Notes: generated by a model from the letters alone, not told the origin. DNA of 64,000 bases from Pseudomonas anatoliensis (GCF_017976235.1 NZ_JACVHC010000005.1:434001-498000); one strand, 5' to 3'; positions 17,029 to 25,672 are shown, counted from the first letter of the stretch. Numbers and translations are program-made.

Positions 17029-17481
17029 ATGGCATCCCTGAACAAGCAACAAAAACGCGCCAAACGCGCCAAGGCCAAAGCCAAGCAAATCCGTATGGTT
17101 GGCCGCAAGCCGCTGGACCAGGACGAAGACCTCGGCCACCTCGCCGAGCCGATCCCGGAATACACCCTGGCGATGTTCAGCAAAATGCGCGACGCCGAAG
17201 CCGTCAGCCGTAACGACATGCTGCTGACACTGCTGCGCGAACTGGCGTTCATCATCATCGATCACCCTGATCTGCTCGACATGGAAAACGCCGACAACGA
17301 AGGCATGGCCGCCACCCACCTGGCCGCCGACATGTTGATCGACTACCGCATGTGGGCCGACGGCATGACGATCGAAGCCGCCCAGGCCTGGCTGAGCGAG
17401 CCGCAGTTCATCACCGACTTCGGGATTGCGCTGGATGCTTATGGCAAGTCGGTGGAATCGCAGGAAGAAAAGAGCGAGTAA
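17029..17481 (+). CDS. Hypothetical protein with basic N terminus, tandem copy 2
   Basis: A 150-residue paralogue of the preceding gene. Both begin MAS-x-NKQQKRA-x-RAK-x-KAKQ. This copy continues with a hydrophobic LLTLLRELAFIIIDHPDLLD segment and MLIDYRMWADG, ending acidic. The very basic leader may bind nucleic acid or ribosomes, but this is a guess from composition. A terminator at 17499-17535 ends the unit. Confidence 0.75.
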   Translation: MASLNKQQKRAKRAKAKAKQIRMVGRKPLDQDEDLGHLAEPIPEYTLAMFSKMRDAEAVSRNDMLLTLLRELAFIIIDHPDLLDMENADNEGMAATHLAADMLIDYRMWADGMTIEAAQAWLSEPQFITDFGIALDAYGKSVESQEEKSE

Positions 17482-17498
17482 ATCCGCGCTCACAAACA

Positions 17499-17535
17499 AA
17501 AACGGCCGCTAGTCATCACTGACAGCGGCCGTTTT
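17499..17535. terminator. Bidirectional rho-independent terminator
   Basis: A 12-base-pair stem (17499-17510 with 17524-17535, containing ACGGCCGCT/AGCGGCCGT) flanked by A on the left and T on the right. It can serve both the tandem paralogues (plus) and gabP (minus), which converge here. Confidence 0.85.
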
Positions 17536-17552
17536 GCATTACGCGTTGCGGA

Positions 17553-18944
17553 TCAGTTCAACACCACCGCACCACGTTTTTCCTGCTTGCGACGGCGAGA
17601 CACCAGAAGACCGGTTGCCACCACCATCAGGCTCAGCAGGCCGGTGGCGAGGATTTCCACGCGGTGCGCTTCCTGGAACAACATGATGGTCAGGGCCGCG
17701 ACGATGAAGATGATCACCGCGTAGGTCAGGCCCGGGAACAGCCACATGCTGAATTCGATTTTCTCGCCACGGGCCATGCGCTGTTTGCGCATCCGCAGTT
17801 GCGAGAACGCGATCACCAGGTACACCAGCAGTGCGATCGCACCGGAGCTGGCCAGCAGGAATTCGAACACGGCGGCCGGCGCCACGTAGTTGGCGAATGT
17901 GCAGAGGAACGCGGCGCCAGTGGACAACATCACCGCCCAGTAAGGCGTACCGCTTTTGTTGGTGCGAGTCGACATGGCCGGTGCGTCACCGCGCTTGCCG
18001 AGGGAGAACAGCATGCGCGACGAGGTATAGAGCGCCGAGTTCAGGCAGCTGGTTACGGCGACCAGAACCACGATGTCGACGATCATTTTCGCGTTCGGGA
18101 TGCCCATGCGTTCCAGTACGGTCTGGTAAGAACCGAGGTTCGCCAACATAGGATCGTTCCATGGCACCAGCGCCACGACGATGAAGATCGACACGAGGTA
18201 GAACAAACCGATCCGCCAGATCACCGAGTTGGTGGCCTTGGAGATCTGCTTGCCCGGGTCTTTCGATTCCGCGGCCGCGATGGTCACGATCTCGGTCCCC
18301 ATGAACGAGAACATGGTGGTCAGAATCGCGCCCAACACCGCGCCCATGCCGTTAGGCAGGAAGCCGCCGCTGTCGAACAAGTGCGAAACGCCGCTGACCT
18401 GGCTGTTCGGCAGGTAGCCGAAAATTGCCGCAAGGCCGAGCCCGATGAACCCGATGATCGCCAGCACTTTAACCAGCGCAAACCAGAATTCGAACTCGCC
18501 GTAGTTTTTCACGCTGAACAGGTTGGTCACGGTCAACAGCAGAGTGATGACCAGCGCAAACGCCCAGATACCTACGTCGGGGAACCACGCGTGCAGGATG
18601 GTCGCGGCGGCGTTGGCTTCCAGCGGAATCACCAACACCCAGAACCACCAGTACAACCAGCCGATAGTGAAACCAGCCCAGTGCCCGATGGCGCGGTCGG
18701 CATACGTCGAGAAAGAGCCGGTGTCGGGCGAAGCAACCGCCATTTCGCCGAGCATCCGCATCACCAGCACCACCAGGGTACCGGCGGCTGCATAGGCCAG
18801 CAGCACTGCAGGACCTGCGGCGGCGATGGCGTGGCCGGAGCCAACGAACAGACCGGCGCCGATTACACCGGCGATCGACAACATGGTCACATGACGCGGT
18901 TTGAGCCCCTGTTCGAGGCCATTGGAGCTTGGGGTACTGCTCAT
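17553..18944 (-). CDS. gabP: GABA / amino acid permease (APC superfamily)
   Basis: A 463-residue protein with about 12 membrane helices and the amino acid transporter (AAT) signatures: GLKPRHVTMLSIAGVIGAGLFVGSG at helix 1, MRMLGEMAVASPDTGSFSTYAD, and FSFMGTEIVTIAAAESKDPGK near 235. Length and sequence fit GabP, a proton symporter of 4-aminobutyrate, although close relatives carry other amino acids. The start at 18944 is supported by AAAGGTAG 5 bases upstream; the longer frame adds 62 unlikely residues. No gabT or gabD gene is in the window. Confidence 0.82.
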   Translation of the reverse strand: MSSTPSSNGLEQGLKPRHVTMLSIAGVIGAGLFVGSGHAIAAAGPAVLLAYAAAGTLVVLVMRMLGEMAVASPDTGSFSTYADRAIGHWAGFTIGWLYWWFWVLVIPLEANAAATILHAWFPDVGIWAFALVITLLLTVTNLFSVKNYGEFEFWFALVKVLAIIGFIGLGLAAIFGYLPNSQVSGVSHLFDSGGFLPNGMGAVLGAILTTMFSFMGTEIVTIAAAESKDPGKQISKATNSVIWRIGLFYLVSIFIVVALVPWNDPMLANLGSYQTVLERMGIPNAKMIVDIVVLVAVTSCLNSALYTSSRMLFSLGKRGDAPAMSTRTNKSGTPYWAVMLSTGAAFLCTFANYVAPAAVFEFLLASSGAIALLVYLVIAFSQLRMRKQRMARGEKIEFSMWLFPGLTYAVIIFIVAALTIMLFQEAHRVEILATGLLSLMVVATGLLVSRRRKQEKRGAVVLN

Positions 18945-19498
18945 CGAAACTACCTTTGCAAGGAAAGCGATTGCGTCCGGCCCGTCCGAAGTTTCCTTCT
19001 CGTAAAAAGAAACCAACGGGGCGTTCCTTATTCTGCACGCAATAATTGCGCCAAAATATTTCAAACTCTTTCGGGCCGGGGCTTTGCGCGCGACCGGACA
19101 GTCATCGCAAGTCATTGGATTTAATGGCAATCTGCCAGAGCGTTACCCTGCGACTCACTTTTAAAGACGAATCCGCGCACCAGAAACACACTGAAAAAGT
19201 GTGGGATGCACAATAAAAGGGCGAATCGGGAACGTTCGGCCGGATAGCGCTTCCAACACCCCGCCAAAGCTGGCAACATCGCGCCTTTTTTTACGCGACA
19301 CCCAAGCGATTGCACGTTCAAACACCCGTTCGGTTGTTGATGGGGCGACAGTCTGCTGTGCTGATGCGACAACCCGCCACATGCCACCCGTTTACCGCTC
19401 GTAGCGCTGTTGGCTGCCATTGAAACGCTATGCTAGCTTGGCCGCCTCGCCAGGAAGGCCATCAAACAGCAGGAGCGCAACATATATGAGGAACGCAC
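18945..19498. other. Long divergent intergenic region
   Basis: 554 bases between gabP (minus) and the ABC importer operon (plus). It should hold the promoters of both. I find no convincing gene, tRNA or terminator. The short frames here are poor in coding signal. The stretch near 19240-19330 is A/T- and C-rich without a clear palindrome. Confidence 0.5.
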
Positions 19499-20272
19499 AT
19501 GGCTGAGGCCACGCCCGCGCTTGAAATCCGCAACTTGCACAAACGCTACGGACAGCTTGAGGTGCTCAAAGGCATCTCGCTGACCGCACGCGACGGCGAC
19601 GTGATCTCGATCCTGGGTTCCTCCGGTTCCGGCAAGTCCACGTTCCTGCGTTGCATCAATCTGTTGGAAAACCCGCACCAGGGCCAGATCCTGGTGGCCG
19701 GTGAAGAACTCAAGCTCAAGGCCGCCAAGAATGGCGAACTGGTTGCCGCCGACGGCAAACAGATCAACCGCCTGCGTTCCGAGATTGGTTTTGTGTTTCA
19801 AAACTTTAATCTGTGGCCGCACATGAGCGTCCTCGACAACATCATCGAAGCCCCGCGCCGCGTGCTCGGCCAGAGCAAGGCCGAAGCCATTGAAGTCGCG
19901 GAAGCACTGCTGGCCAAGGTCGGCATCGCTGACAAGCGCCACGCCTACCCGGCGCAACTGTCCGGTGGCCAGCAGCAACGCGCGGCCATCGCGCGCACGC
20001 TGGCGATGCAGCCGAAGGTGATCCTGTTCGACGAACCCACCTCCGCCCTTGACCCGGAAATGGTTCAGGAAGTACTTAGTGTCATCCGCGCATTGGCCGA
20101 AGAAGGCCGCACCATGCTGCTCGTGACCCACGAAATGGGCTTCGCCCGTCAGGTCTCCAGCGAAGTGGTGTTCCTTCATCAGGGCCTGATAGAAGAGCAA
20201 GGATCGCCACAGCAGGTGTTCGAAAACCCGCTTTCGGCGCGCTGCAAACAATTCATGTCCAGCAACCGCTAA
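19499..20272 (+). CDS. Polar amino acid ABC transporter ATP-binding protein (HisP-like)
   Basis: A 257-residue ABC ATPase. Walker A is GSSGSGKST (about 38-46), the Q-loop is FVFQNFNLWPHM, the signature is LSGGQQQR (about 156-163), Walker B with catalytic Glu is VILFDEPTSALDP, and the switch His is in LLVTHEMGF. The roughly 20-residue insertion around LKAAKNGELVAADGKQ after the Walker A region is typical of HisP/AotP-like subunits for basic or polar amino acids. It begins the operon with the binding protein and two permeases. AGGA lies 8 bases before the ATG. Confidence 0.93.
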   Translation: MAEATPALEIRNLHKRYGQLEVLKGISLTARDGDVISILGSSGSGKSTFLRCINLLENPHQGQILVAGEELKLKAAKNGELVAADGKQINRLRSEIGFVFQNFNLWPHMSVLDNIIEAPRRVLGQSKAEAIEVAEALLAKVGIADKRHAYPAQLSGGQQQRAAIARTLAMQPKVILFDEPTSALDPEMVQEVLSVIRALAEEGRTMLLVTHEMGFARQVSSEVVFLHQGLIEEQGSPQQVFENPLSARCKQFMSSNR

Positions 20273-20285
20273 CGGAGCAACATGC

Positions 20286-21035
20286 ATGCAGAACTATAAA
20301 AAGGTCTTCCTGGCCGCCGCCGTCACCCTCGCGTTCAGCGCCGGTGCCATGGCCGAAACCCTGAAGATGGGCATCGAAGCGGCTTACCCGCCGTTCAACA
20401 ATAAAGACGCCAGCGGCAACGTGGTCGGCTTCGACAAAGACATCGGCGACGCCCTGTGCGCCAAGATGAAAGTCGAGTGCACCGTAGTCACCTCCGATTG
20501 GGACGGCATCATCCCGTCGCTGAACGCGAAGAAATTCGACTTCCTGATCTCGTCTTTGTCGATCACCGAAGAGCGCAAAGGCGCGGTGGACTTCACCGAC
20601 CCGTACTACTCGAACAAGCTGCAATTCATCGCACCGAAGAACGTCGACTTCAAAACCGACAAGGACTCGCTCAAAGGCAAAACCATCGGTACGCAGCGTG
20701 CCACGCTGGCCGGCACCTGGCTGGAAGATACCTATGCGGATGACATCAAGGTCAGCCTCTATGACACCCAGGAAAACGCCTACCTCGACCTGACCTCCGG
20801 CCGCGTCGACGCCATCCTCGCCGACAAGTACGCCAACTATGACTGGCTGAAAAGCGAAGCCGGCAAGAACTACGAGTTCAAAGGCGACCCGGTCGTGGAA
20901 AGCGACAAGATCGGCATTGCTGTGCGCAAGGGCGATCCACTGCGCGAGAAGCTGAACGCTGCACTGAAGGAAATCGTCGCTGACGGTACCTACAAGAAGA
21001 TCAACGACAAGTACTTCCCGTTCAGCATCTACTGA
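20286..21035 (+). CDS. Polar amino acid ABC transporter periplasmic binding protein
   Basis: A 249-residue secreted protein with a classical signal peptide (MQNYKKVFLAAAVTLAFSAGAMA, cleaved before ETLKMG) and the SBP_bac_3 fold: GIEAAYPPFNNKDASGNVVG, FDKDIGDALCAKMKVEC, SSLSITEERKGAVDFTDPYY, and the C-terminal ADGTYKKINDKYFPF. The ATPase's HisP-like character and this fold suggest basic amino acids such as arginine, ornithine or histidine, but the ligand is inferred. It begins 13 bases after the ATPase gene; a GGAG site precedes the start. Confidence 0.93.
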   Translation: MQNYKKVFLAAAVTLAFSAGAMAETLKMGIEAAYPPFNNKDASGNVVGFDKDIGDALCAKMKVECTVVTSDWDGIIPSLNAKKFDFLISSLSITEERKGAVDFTDPYYSNKLQFIAPKNVDFKTDKDSLKGKTIGTQRATLAGTWLEDTYADDIKVSLYDTQENAYLDLTSGRVDAILADKYANYDWLKSEAGKNYEFKGDPVVESDKIGIAVRKGDPLREKLNAALKEIVADGTYKKINDKYFPFSIY

Positions 21036-21113
21036 TCCTGACCTGCGGAACCGGCGCCGTGATGCAACGGCGCCGGCTCCCGACCTTGCCTGCCGCGATT
21101 TGAAAAGAAATCC

Positions 21114-21809
21114 ATGATTATCGACCTTTACGGATTCGGCCCGGCGCTCGCCGCTGGCGCGCTGATGACCGTCAAACTGGCTCTCTCGGCCCTGTGCCTG
21201 GGTCTGGTGCTCGGTCTGCTCGGCGCCTTGGCCAAGACTTCCCCGTACAAGCCGCTGCAATGGCTTGGCGGCTTTTATTCAACCCTGGTGCGCGGCGTCC
21301 CGGAATTGCTCTGGGTGCTGTTGATCTACTTCGGTACGGTCAACCTGATGCGCGCGCTCGGTGAGTTTTTCGGCAACCCCGATCTGGCACTCAGCGCCTT
21401 TGCCGCCGGTGTCATCGCGCTCGGTTTGTGTTTCGGCGCCTACGCCACGGAAGTGTTTCGTGGCGCAATCCTCGCCATTCCCAAAGGTCACCGTGAGGCC
21501 GGCGTGGCCCTGGGCCTGTCGAAATGGCGAATCTTCACCAAGCTGATCATGCCGCAGATGTGGCGCATCGCCCTGCCGGGCCTGGGCAACCTGTTCATGA
21601 TCCTGATGAAAGACACTGCGCTGGTGTCAGTGATCGGCCTGGAAGAAATCATGCGTCATGCGCAGATCGGCGTGACCATGTCGAAACAGCCGTTCACCTT
21701 CTATATGGTTGCCGCGCTCATGTATCTCGGCCTGACGGTGGTGGCGATGACCGGCATGCACTTCCTGGAAAAACGCGCCGCCCGTGGCTTTGCGAGGAGC
21801 GCTCAATGA
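21114..21809 (+). CDS. Polar amino acid ABC transporter permease 1 (HisQ-like)
   Basis: A 231-residue permease with about five membrane helices. The HEQRO-type signature is present: an N-terminal GALMTVKLALSALCLGLVLG, STLVRGVPELLWVLLIYFG, and the EAA loop region EVFRGAILAIPKGHREAGVALGLS that contacts the ATPase. It lies 78 bases after the binding protein gene. Its stop overlaps the second permease start (ATGA), so the two membrane subunits are coupled and likely form a heterodimer. Confidence 0.93.
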   Translation: MIIDLYGFGPALAAGALMTVKLALSALCLGLVLGLLGALAKTSPYKPLQWLGGFYSTLVRGVPELLWVLLIYFGTVNLMRALGEFFGNPDLALSAFAAGVIALGLCFGAYATEVFRGAILAIPKGHREAGVALGLSKWRIFTKLIMPQMWRIALPGLGNLFMILMKDTALVSVIGLEEIMRHAQIGVTMSKQPFTFYMVAALMYLGLTVVAMTGMHFLEKRAARGFARSAQ

Positions 21810-22495
21810 ACTGGGAAGTCATCATCAAGTGGCTGCCGAAACTGGCGCAGGGCGCGACCCTGACCCTGGAACTGGTGGCCATCGCCGTGATTGCCGGCCT
21901 GTTGCTGGCGATTCCGCTGGGCATCGCCCGCTCTTCGAAGCTGTGGTACGTGCGTGCTTTGCCCTACGCCTACATCTTCTTTTTCCGCGGCACACCGTTG
22001 CTGGTTCAGCTGTTCCTGGTCTATTACGGCCTGGCGCAGTTCGACGCTGTCCGTAACAGCCCCATGTGGCCGTACCTGCGCGATCCGTTCTGGTGCGCAA
22101 CGGTAACCATGACCCTGCACACCGCGGCGTACATCGCCGAGATCCTGCGCGGCGCGATTCAGGCCATCCCACCGGGCGAGATCGAAGCGGCGCGTGCCCT
22201 GGGCATGTCCAAGCCCAAAGCGATGTTCTACATCATCCTGCCGCGGGCAGCACGCATCGGCCTGCCGGCCTACAGCAACGAAGTGATATTGATGCTCAAG
22301 GCCAGCGCCCTGGCCAGCACCGTCACCCTGCTGGAACTGACCGGCATGGCCCGCACGATCATTGCTCGCACCTACCTGCCGGTGGAAATCTTCTTCGCCG
22401 CTGGCGTGTTCTATCTGGTGATGGCTTACGTGCTGGTGCGCGGCTTCAAGTTGCTGGAGCGCTGGCTGGGCGTCGATGCCTGCCAAGGGCGCTGA
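21806..22495 (+). CDS. Polar amino acid ABC transporter permease 2 (HisM-like)
   Basis: A 229-residue permease homologous to the preceding gene: KLAQGATLTLELVAIAVIAG, FFFRGTPLLVQLFLVYYG, and the EAA loop EILRGAIQAIPPGEIEAARALGMS. The start at 21806 uses the ATGA overlap. It ends the transporter set, but the next gene overlaps its 3' end by 20 bases, so the transcript probably continues. Confidence 0.93.
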   Translation: MNWEVIIKWLPKLAQGATLTLELVAIAVIAGLLLAIPLGIARSSKLWYVRALPYAYIFFFRGTPLLVQLFLVYYGLAQFDAVRNSPMWPYLRDPFWCATVTMTLHTAAYIAEILRGAIQAIPPGEIEAARALGMSKPKAMFYIILPRAARIGLPAYSNEVILMLKASALASTVTLLELTGMARTIIARTYLPVEIFFAAGVFYLVMAYVLVRGFKLLERWLGVDACQGR

Positions 22496-23711
22496 AACTT
22501 CCCACGTGCTGACGGGCGAGGACTTACTCGCCCGCTTCACGGCACTGAATACTTTTCTGACAGCGCACCAGGCGTTGTGGAAACCTCGACCGTTCACTCA
22601 TCTTCAGCTTCCCTGGGAAGCGTCCTACCCGGAGCTGGCCTCATGGCTACGCGGCCGGTCGCTGCAAGATGCGGAAAATGCTCACAACCACCCTGCCAAT
22701 CTTGCCGATGCGCCGGAGCCGTTCGCTTCATTGGCGGCGTTGTCGGCTGAACTGAGCGCGGTCGGTGAGTTACCGGAACATGCGCTGGAAACTGCGGGCC
22801 ATCGATTGAATGTTGATGTACCGGGGCGTAAATGGCAGCAGATCGAGGCGTTCGGCAGTCGACTGTCCTTCGCATCGCAACCGACGCATTGGCTGGACTG
22901 GTGCTCCGGCAAGGGACACTTGGGGCGGCGTCTGCTGAGCACCGGGCAACAACTGACTTGCGTTGAATACGATCCGGCGCTGGTTGCCAGTGGTCAGGCG
23001 CTTAGCCAGCGTCATCATTTACACGCGCGGCATGTTGAACAGGATGTTCTGGCGGCAGATGCTTCAGCCGTATTGAACGCACTTCACACGCCGGTTGCCC
23101 TCCACGCCTGCGGTGATCTGCATGTGCGACTGATGCAATTGGCCAGCGCCGCCGGTTGCCGACAAATGGCAATCGCTCCGTGCTGCTACAACCGGATCAA
23201 TCGCACGGAATATCAGGCGTTATCCCTGGCCGGCTCGGGATCGCTCCTACAGCTATCTTTAGAGGATCTGGCGCTACCGATGAGCGAAACCGTCACCGCC
23301 GGTGCACGAGTCCGACGCCAGCGCGACACCTCGATGGCACGACGCCTTGCCTTTGACTTGCTGCAACGGCAACTACGCGGCATCGACCAATACCTGCCAA
23401 CCCCTTCGCTACCCAGCACCTGGCTGGAAAAACCCTTCGCCGATTACTGCCGCGATCTGGCAGCGCTCAAAGAGTTATCCACAATCGGCCCGCAGGATTG
23501 GCCAGCGCTGGAGGCGGCCGGTTGGCAGCGGTTAGCCGAAGTTCGCAACCTGGAATTACTTCGCGGAATATTCCGACGACCACTGGAGCTTTGGCTGAAT
23601 CTGGATCGAGCACTTTTCCTCGCCGAACAGGAATACGTCGTGCGCCTTGGCACCTTCTGCGATGCGCCACTCACACCGCGCAATTTCCTCCTGCTCGCCG
23701 AACGCGCTTAA
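22476..23711 (+). CDS. SAM-dependent methyltransferase-domain protein
   Basis: A 411-residue protein whose central part (about 125-270) is a class I methyltransferase fold: WLDWCSGKGHLGRRLL is the SAM-binding loop, TCVEYDPALVASGQAL is the acidic loop after strand 2, and PVALHACGDLHVRLMQLA and QMAIAPCCYN follow. The CGDL and PCC motifs recall the methyltransferase domain of GSTCD-like proteins, which may act on RNA. The ends are helical and unassigned. Translation overlaps the permease gene by 20 bases. No link to amino-acid import is evident. Confidence 0.8.
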   Translation: MPAKGAETSHVLTGEDLLARFTALNTFLTAHQALWKPRPFTHLQLPWEASYPELASWLRGRSLQDAENAHNHPANLADAPEPFASLAALSAELSAVGELPEHALETAGHRLNVDVPGRKWQQIEAFGSRLSFASQPTHWLDWCSGKGHLGRRLLSTGQQLTCVEYDPALVASGQALSQRHHLHARHVEQDVLAADASAVLNALHTPVALHACGDLHVRLMQLASAAGCRQMAIAPCCYNRINRTEYQALSLAGSGSLLQLSLEDLALPMSETVTAGARVRRQRDTSMARRLAFDLLQRQLRGIDQYLPTPSLPSTWLEKPFADYCRDLAALKELSTIGPQDWPALEAAGWQRLAEVRNLELLRGIFRRPLELWLNLDRALFLAEQEYVVRLGTFCDAPLTPRNFLLLAERA

Positions 23712-24089
23712 AACACTCCAGCCTGTGGATAACTCTGTTGATGAAATTCTTGTGGATCCAATATCCACGCCTGTTTCGTGGCTTTAACACTGCTGGTCAT
23801 TTTTTGTTCACATGAATAAATAACCAGTAAAACAGGGATTTGCGAACAAAATGAGAATGCGTCCACAAATACTCACACTTGAGCGCGGGCCTGCCGATCA
23901 GTTGTGCATAAGCTTCCATTCAAAACGACATAAATCAGCTGATACGAAGCAGATCTGACAAAAAAAATCGCCGCCTCAGGGTAGGAATACAAACCTTGAA
24001 AGTGCCTGTTTTCAAGGGTGAAAACCCAGAGATAACGCCTACGTTGAGCTTGATCCTGCACCCGCATAAAAATAGTCTGAATTCAGGGG
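23712..24089. other. Gene-free stretch with DnaA-box-like motifs
   Basis: 378 bases without a gene. At 23724-23732 there is a perfect DnaA box (TTATCCACA on the minus strand). Weaker matches lie at 23751-23759 and 23761-23769, the last two forming a GTGGAT/ATCCAC hairpin. The rest is AT-richer than its surroundings and shows nothing I can name. Confidence 0.45.
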
Positions 24090-24117
24090 TTTACAGATTT
24101 AACCCAATCGCTATAAT
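24090..24117 (+). promoter_or_regulatory. Sigma70-type promoter of tRNA-Thr
   Basis: TTTACA at 24090-24095 and a perfect TATAAT at 24112-24117 are separated by 16 bases and followed by a GC-rich discriminator (CGTCGCCC). Transcription should start a few bases before the tRNA. Confidence 0.75.
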
Positions 24118-24129
24118 CGTCGCCCACAC

Positions 24130-24205
<76 letters not shown>

Positions 24206-24210
24206 TACAA

Positions 24211-24244
24211 AACAAAGCCCCTGCAGAAATGCAGGGGCTTTGTT
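24211..24244. terminator. tRNA-Thr terminator, copy 1
   Basis: A perfect 15-base-pair stem (24211-24225 with 24230-24244) closed by GAAA, ending in GGGGCTTTGTT. It starts 6 bases after the tRNA. A 31-base identical copy (24214-24244 equals 24524-24554) follows 310 bases later. Confidence 0.88.
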
Positions 24245-24523
24245 GTTTCTGGGGTGTTTATATTTCTGGCAACGCAACACCTTCCGTAGAAACAGCACCT
24301 CTCCCCCGCACACTTCGACTGCCTCGCCACACCTCCTCTTTCAATCCCCGAAAGCACCGCTTTGCCCCCAAAGGTTTAGATTTCCATTTATGGCAAATTA
24401 TGAGCTGGCAATAATTATGACGTGCTCATAAAAGCTGTAATTGCATAAACGGCATTTTTCAGTGCTCAGAACTGGCTGAGGAGCTTTGATTGTGGGGTTA
24501 GGCTGCGAGGCATTCATTACAAA
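24245..24523. other. AT-rich spacer between duplicated terminators
   Basis: About 280 bases with no credible gene. The centre (24380-24450) is clearly lower in GC than the rest of the window and contains TTATGAGC and GCTCATAA as an inverted repeat, plus two related stretches reading GGCAAATTATGA and GGCAATAATTATGA. It may be the scar of an insertion or deletion. Confidence 0.45.
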
Positions 24524-24554
24524 AAAGCCCCTGCAGAAATGCAGGGGCTTTGTT
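24524..24554. terminator. Duplicate of the tRNA-Thr terminator, copy 2
   Basis: A 31-base exact copy of 24214-24244, again a stem with a GAAA loop and T-rich ends on both strands. It lies 11 bases past the stop of the minus-strand antitoxin-like gene and can terminate that transcript. Confidence 0.85.
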
Positions 24555-24565
24555 TATTTCCGGTC

Positions 24566-24850
24566 TTAAGCAGGATGCAAATCCCGCAACGCTTCAGGAT
24601 GCTGACTCGCAACACGCAGCAGGGTTTGCGCTGCGCCCGTCGGCTGCCTGCGGCCTTGCTCCCAATCCTGCAATGTCCGCCGACTCACACCGATCAGCTT
24701 GGCAAACGCGCTTTGGGAAATGCCCACCTTGGCACGAGCTTCTGCTGCTGCAGAAAGCGGCACATGAGTTACCCGCGCGGCTTTTCTTTCTTTCATTTGA
24801 CGCACAGAGTCCAGCAAGTCCTGCTGGAATTGCTCCACTTCATTGGCCAT
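24566..24850 (-). CDS. HTH (HigA/NadS-like) antitoxin, now orphan
   Basis: A 94-residue protein with a C-terminal helix-turn-helix: AEARAKVGISQSAFAKLIGVSRRTLQDWEQGRRQPTGAAQTLL in outline (about 35-78). This pattern is typical of HigA/NadS antitoxins that are encoded after a RelE/HigB-type toxin and repress their own promoter. The N terminus is charged and helical and would be expected to wrap the toxin. The upstream frame, overlapping its start by 11 bases, is a truncated toxin, so the antitoxin probably has no partner. The duplicate terminator follows 11 bases after the stop. Confidence 0.8.
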   Translation of the reverse strand: MANEVEQFQQDLLDSVRQMKERKAARVTHVPLSAAAEARAKVGISQSAFAKLIGVSRRTLQDWEQGRRQPTGAAQTLLRVASQHPEALRDLHPA

Positions 24851-24950
24851 CGCTGATTTCCTCCTTCAATTGCTTGAGCAAGGCTGTGGGCAAGTTGTCG
24901 AACTTTGCCTTGGTGTAGGCAATGAGCAACCAAATTGAACAGAAATTCAT
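24840..24950 (-). pseudogene. Remnant of a RelE/HigB-type toxin (C-terminal fragment)
   Basis: The minus-strand frame 24950 to 24840 reads IWLLIAYTKAKFDNLP then LLKQLKEEISDGQ and stops 11 bases inside the antitoxin gene. This resembles the last strand and C-terminal helix of RelE/HigB-type toxins (compare the usual pattern IWLLTIYAK...N(I/L)P...L..L.EEI). Upstream the frame hits a TAG after about 10 more codons, and no toxin core is present between here and the RES gene end at 24992. I read it as a decayed toxin whose first two thirds are gone. Confidence 0.6.
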
Positions 24951-24991
24951 TGAGGTAAATCGCCTTCCCTACGGCGAGGGCTTTTTGCGTT

Positions 24992-25672
24992 TCAAACCTG
25001 ACTGACCTCAAACACAAACGAAATCCTGCCCTGGCTCGCACTCCACACATATCTCAGATGTTTGCCCTGCTTGGGAATCGAAACTGCCGGTGGCCGGAAC
25101 GCGGCGACGCATTCGTGCCCGGCCAAGCGAACGCTGTTGTAAAGCAAACCCCAGGATTGGGCTTCACGTAGCTGCCGGGCGAATGCCTGAGAAGGGCCGT
25201 AGGCATCAGGATCAGGGTTGTGCAGGTTCGGATAGTCGTGGCGAATGTCGTGCAGCGGTTTGACGACTCGGTTGACGTAGGTGCGCATGGTCAATTCGAG
25301 GTCTGCTTCGTTGGTGGCTGCGAGAAAGCGTTCCTGGTGATAGCAGGTTTCGGCGATAGCCGCGGCCTGGCTGCTGGCGGCGTAGTAAACGCCGAAGGTG
25401 CCGTCGGTGAAGCGGCTGCTTTTGCCGATGTGGGTGAACGCAGCCATCACCGGGGTCGACCCGGGGCCTGAGAGCCGATCTTCCGGGCGCACCCGGTCAA
25501 GGACGCCCGCCTGAGCGATCAGACGATCGTTGGTCAGCGCTTCGAGGGCGTAGGCAATTTCCAGGTCTTCGGGGTCGAGCACGTCTTCGAACAGCGCAAT
25601 TGGCGGGAAGCTGCTGTTAACGATCCGGTAGGCGCGCGGCCAATGCGGATCGGCCAGCGCTGGCGTGCTCAA
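24992..25672 (-). CDS. RES-domain toxin (NAD+ phosphorylase type)
   Basis: A 226-residue protein with the RES fold: WPRAYRIVNSSFPP at the start, the Arg and Glu-containing stretches DRLSGPGSTPVMAAFTHIG and FGVYYAASSQAAAIAETCYH (with the active-site Glu), and the terminal Ser motif in LLYNSVRLAGHECVAAF. Known RES toxins such as MbcT degrade NAD+ by phosphorolysis and stop growth. Its ATG overlaps the Xre-type antitoxin stop by 4 bases, the usual antitoxin-first order of this module. Confidence 0.92.
   Translation of the reverse strand: MSTPALADPHWPRAYRIVNSSFPPIALFEDVLDPEDLEIAYALEALTNDRLIAQAGVLDRVRPEDRLSGPGSTPVMAAFTHIGKSSRFTDGTFGVYYAASSQAAAIAETCYHQERFLAATNEADLELTMRTYVNRVVKPLHDIRHDYPNLHNPDPDAYGPSQAFARQLREAQSWGLLYNSVRLAGHECVAAFRPPAVSIPKQGKHLRYVWSASQGRISFVFEVSQV

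Noticed and set aside
17664..19124. 486-codon plus-strand frame opposite gabP
   Set aside because: Same mirror effect; gabP has full permease signatures and a ribosome site.
23712..24089. Possible replication origin (DnaA boxes)
   Set aside because: Only one perfect box, no dnaA, dnaN, rpmH or gidA gene nearby and no AT-rich unwinding element of the expected form.
24793..25050. 85-codon minus-strand frame spanning the toxin remnant
   Set aside because: It is in a different frame from the toxin-like residues and runs into both neighbouring genes; its own translation matches nothing.
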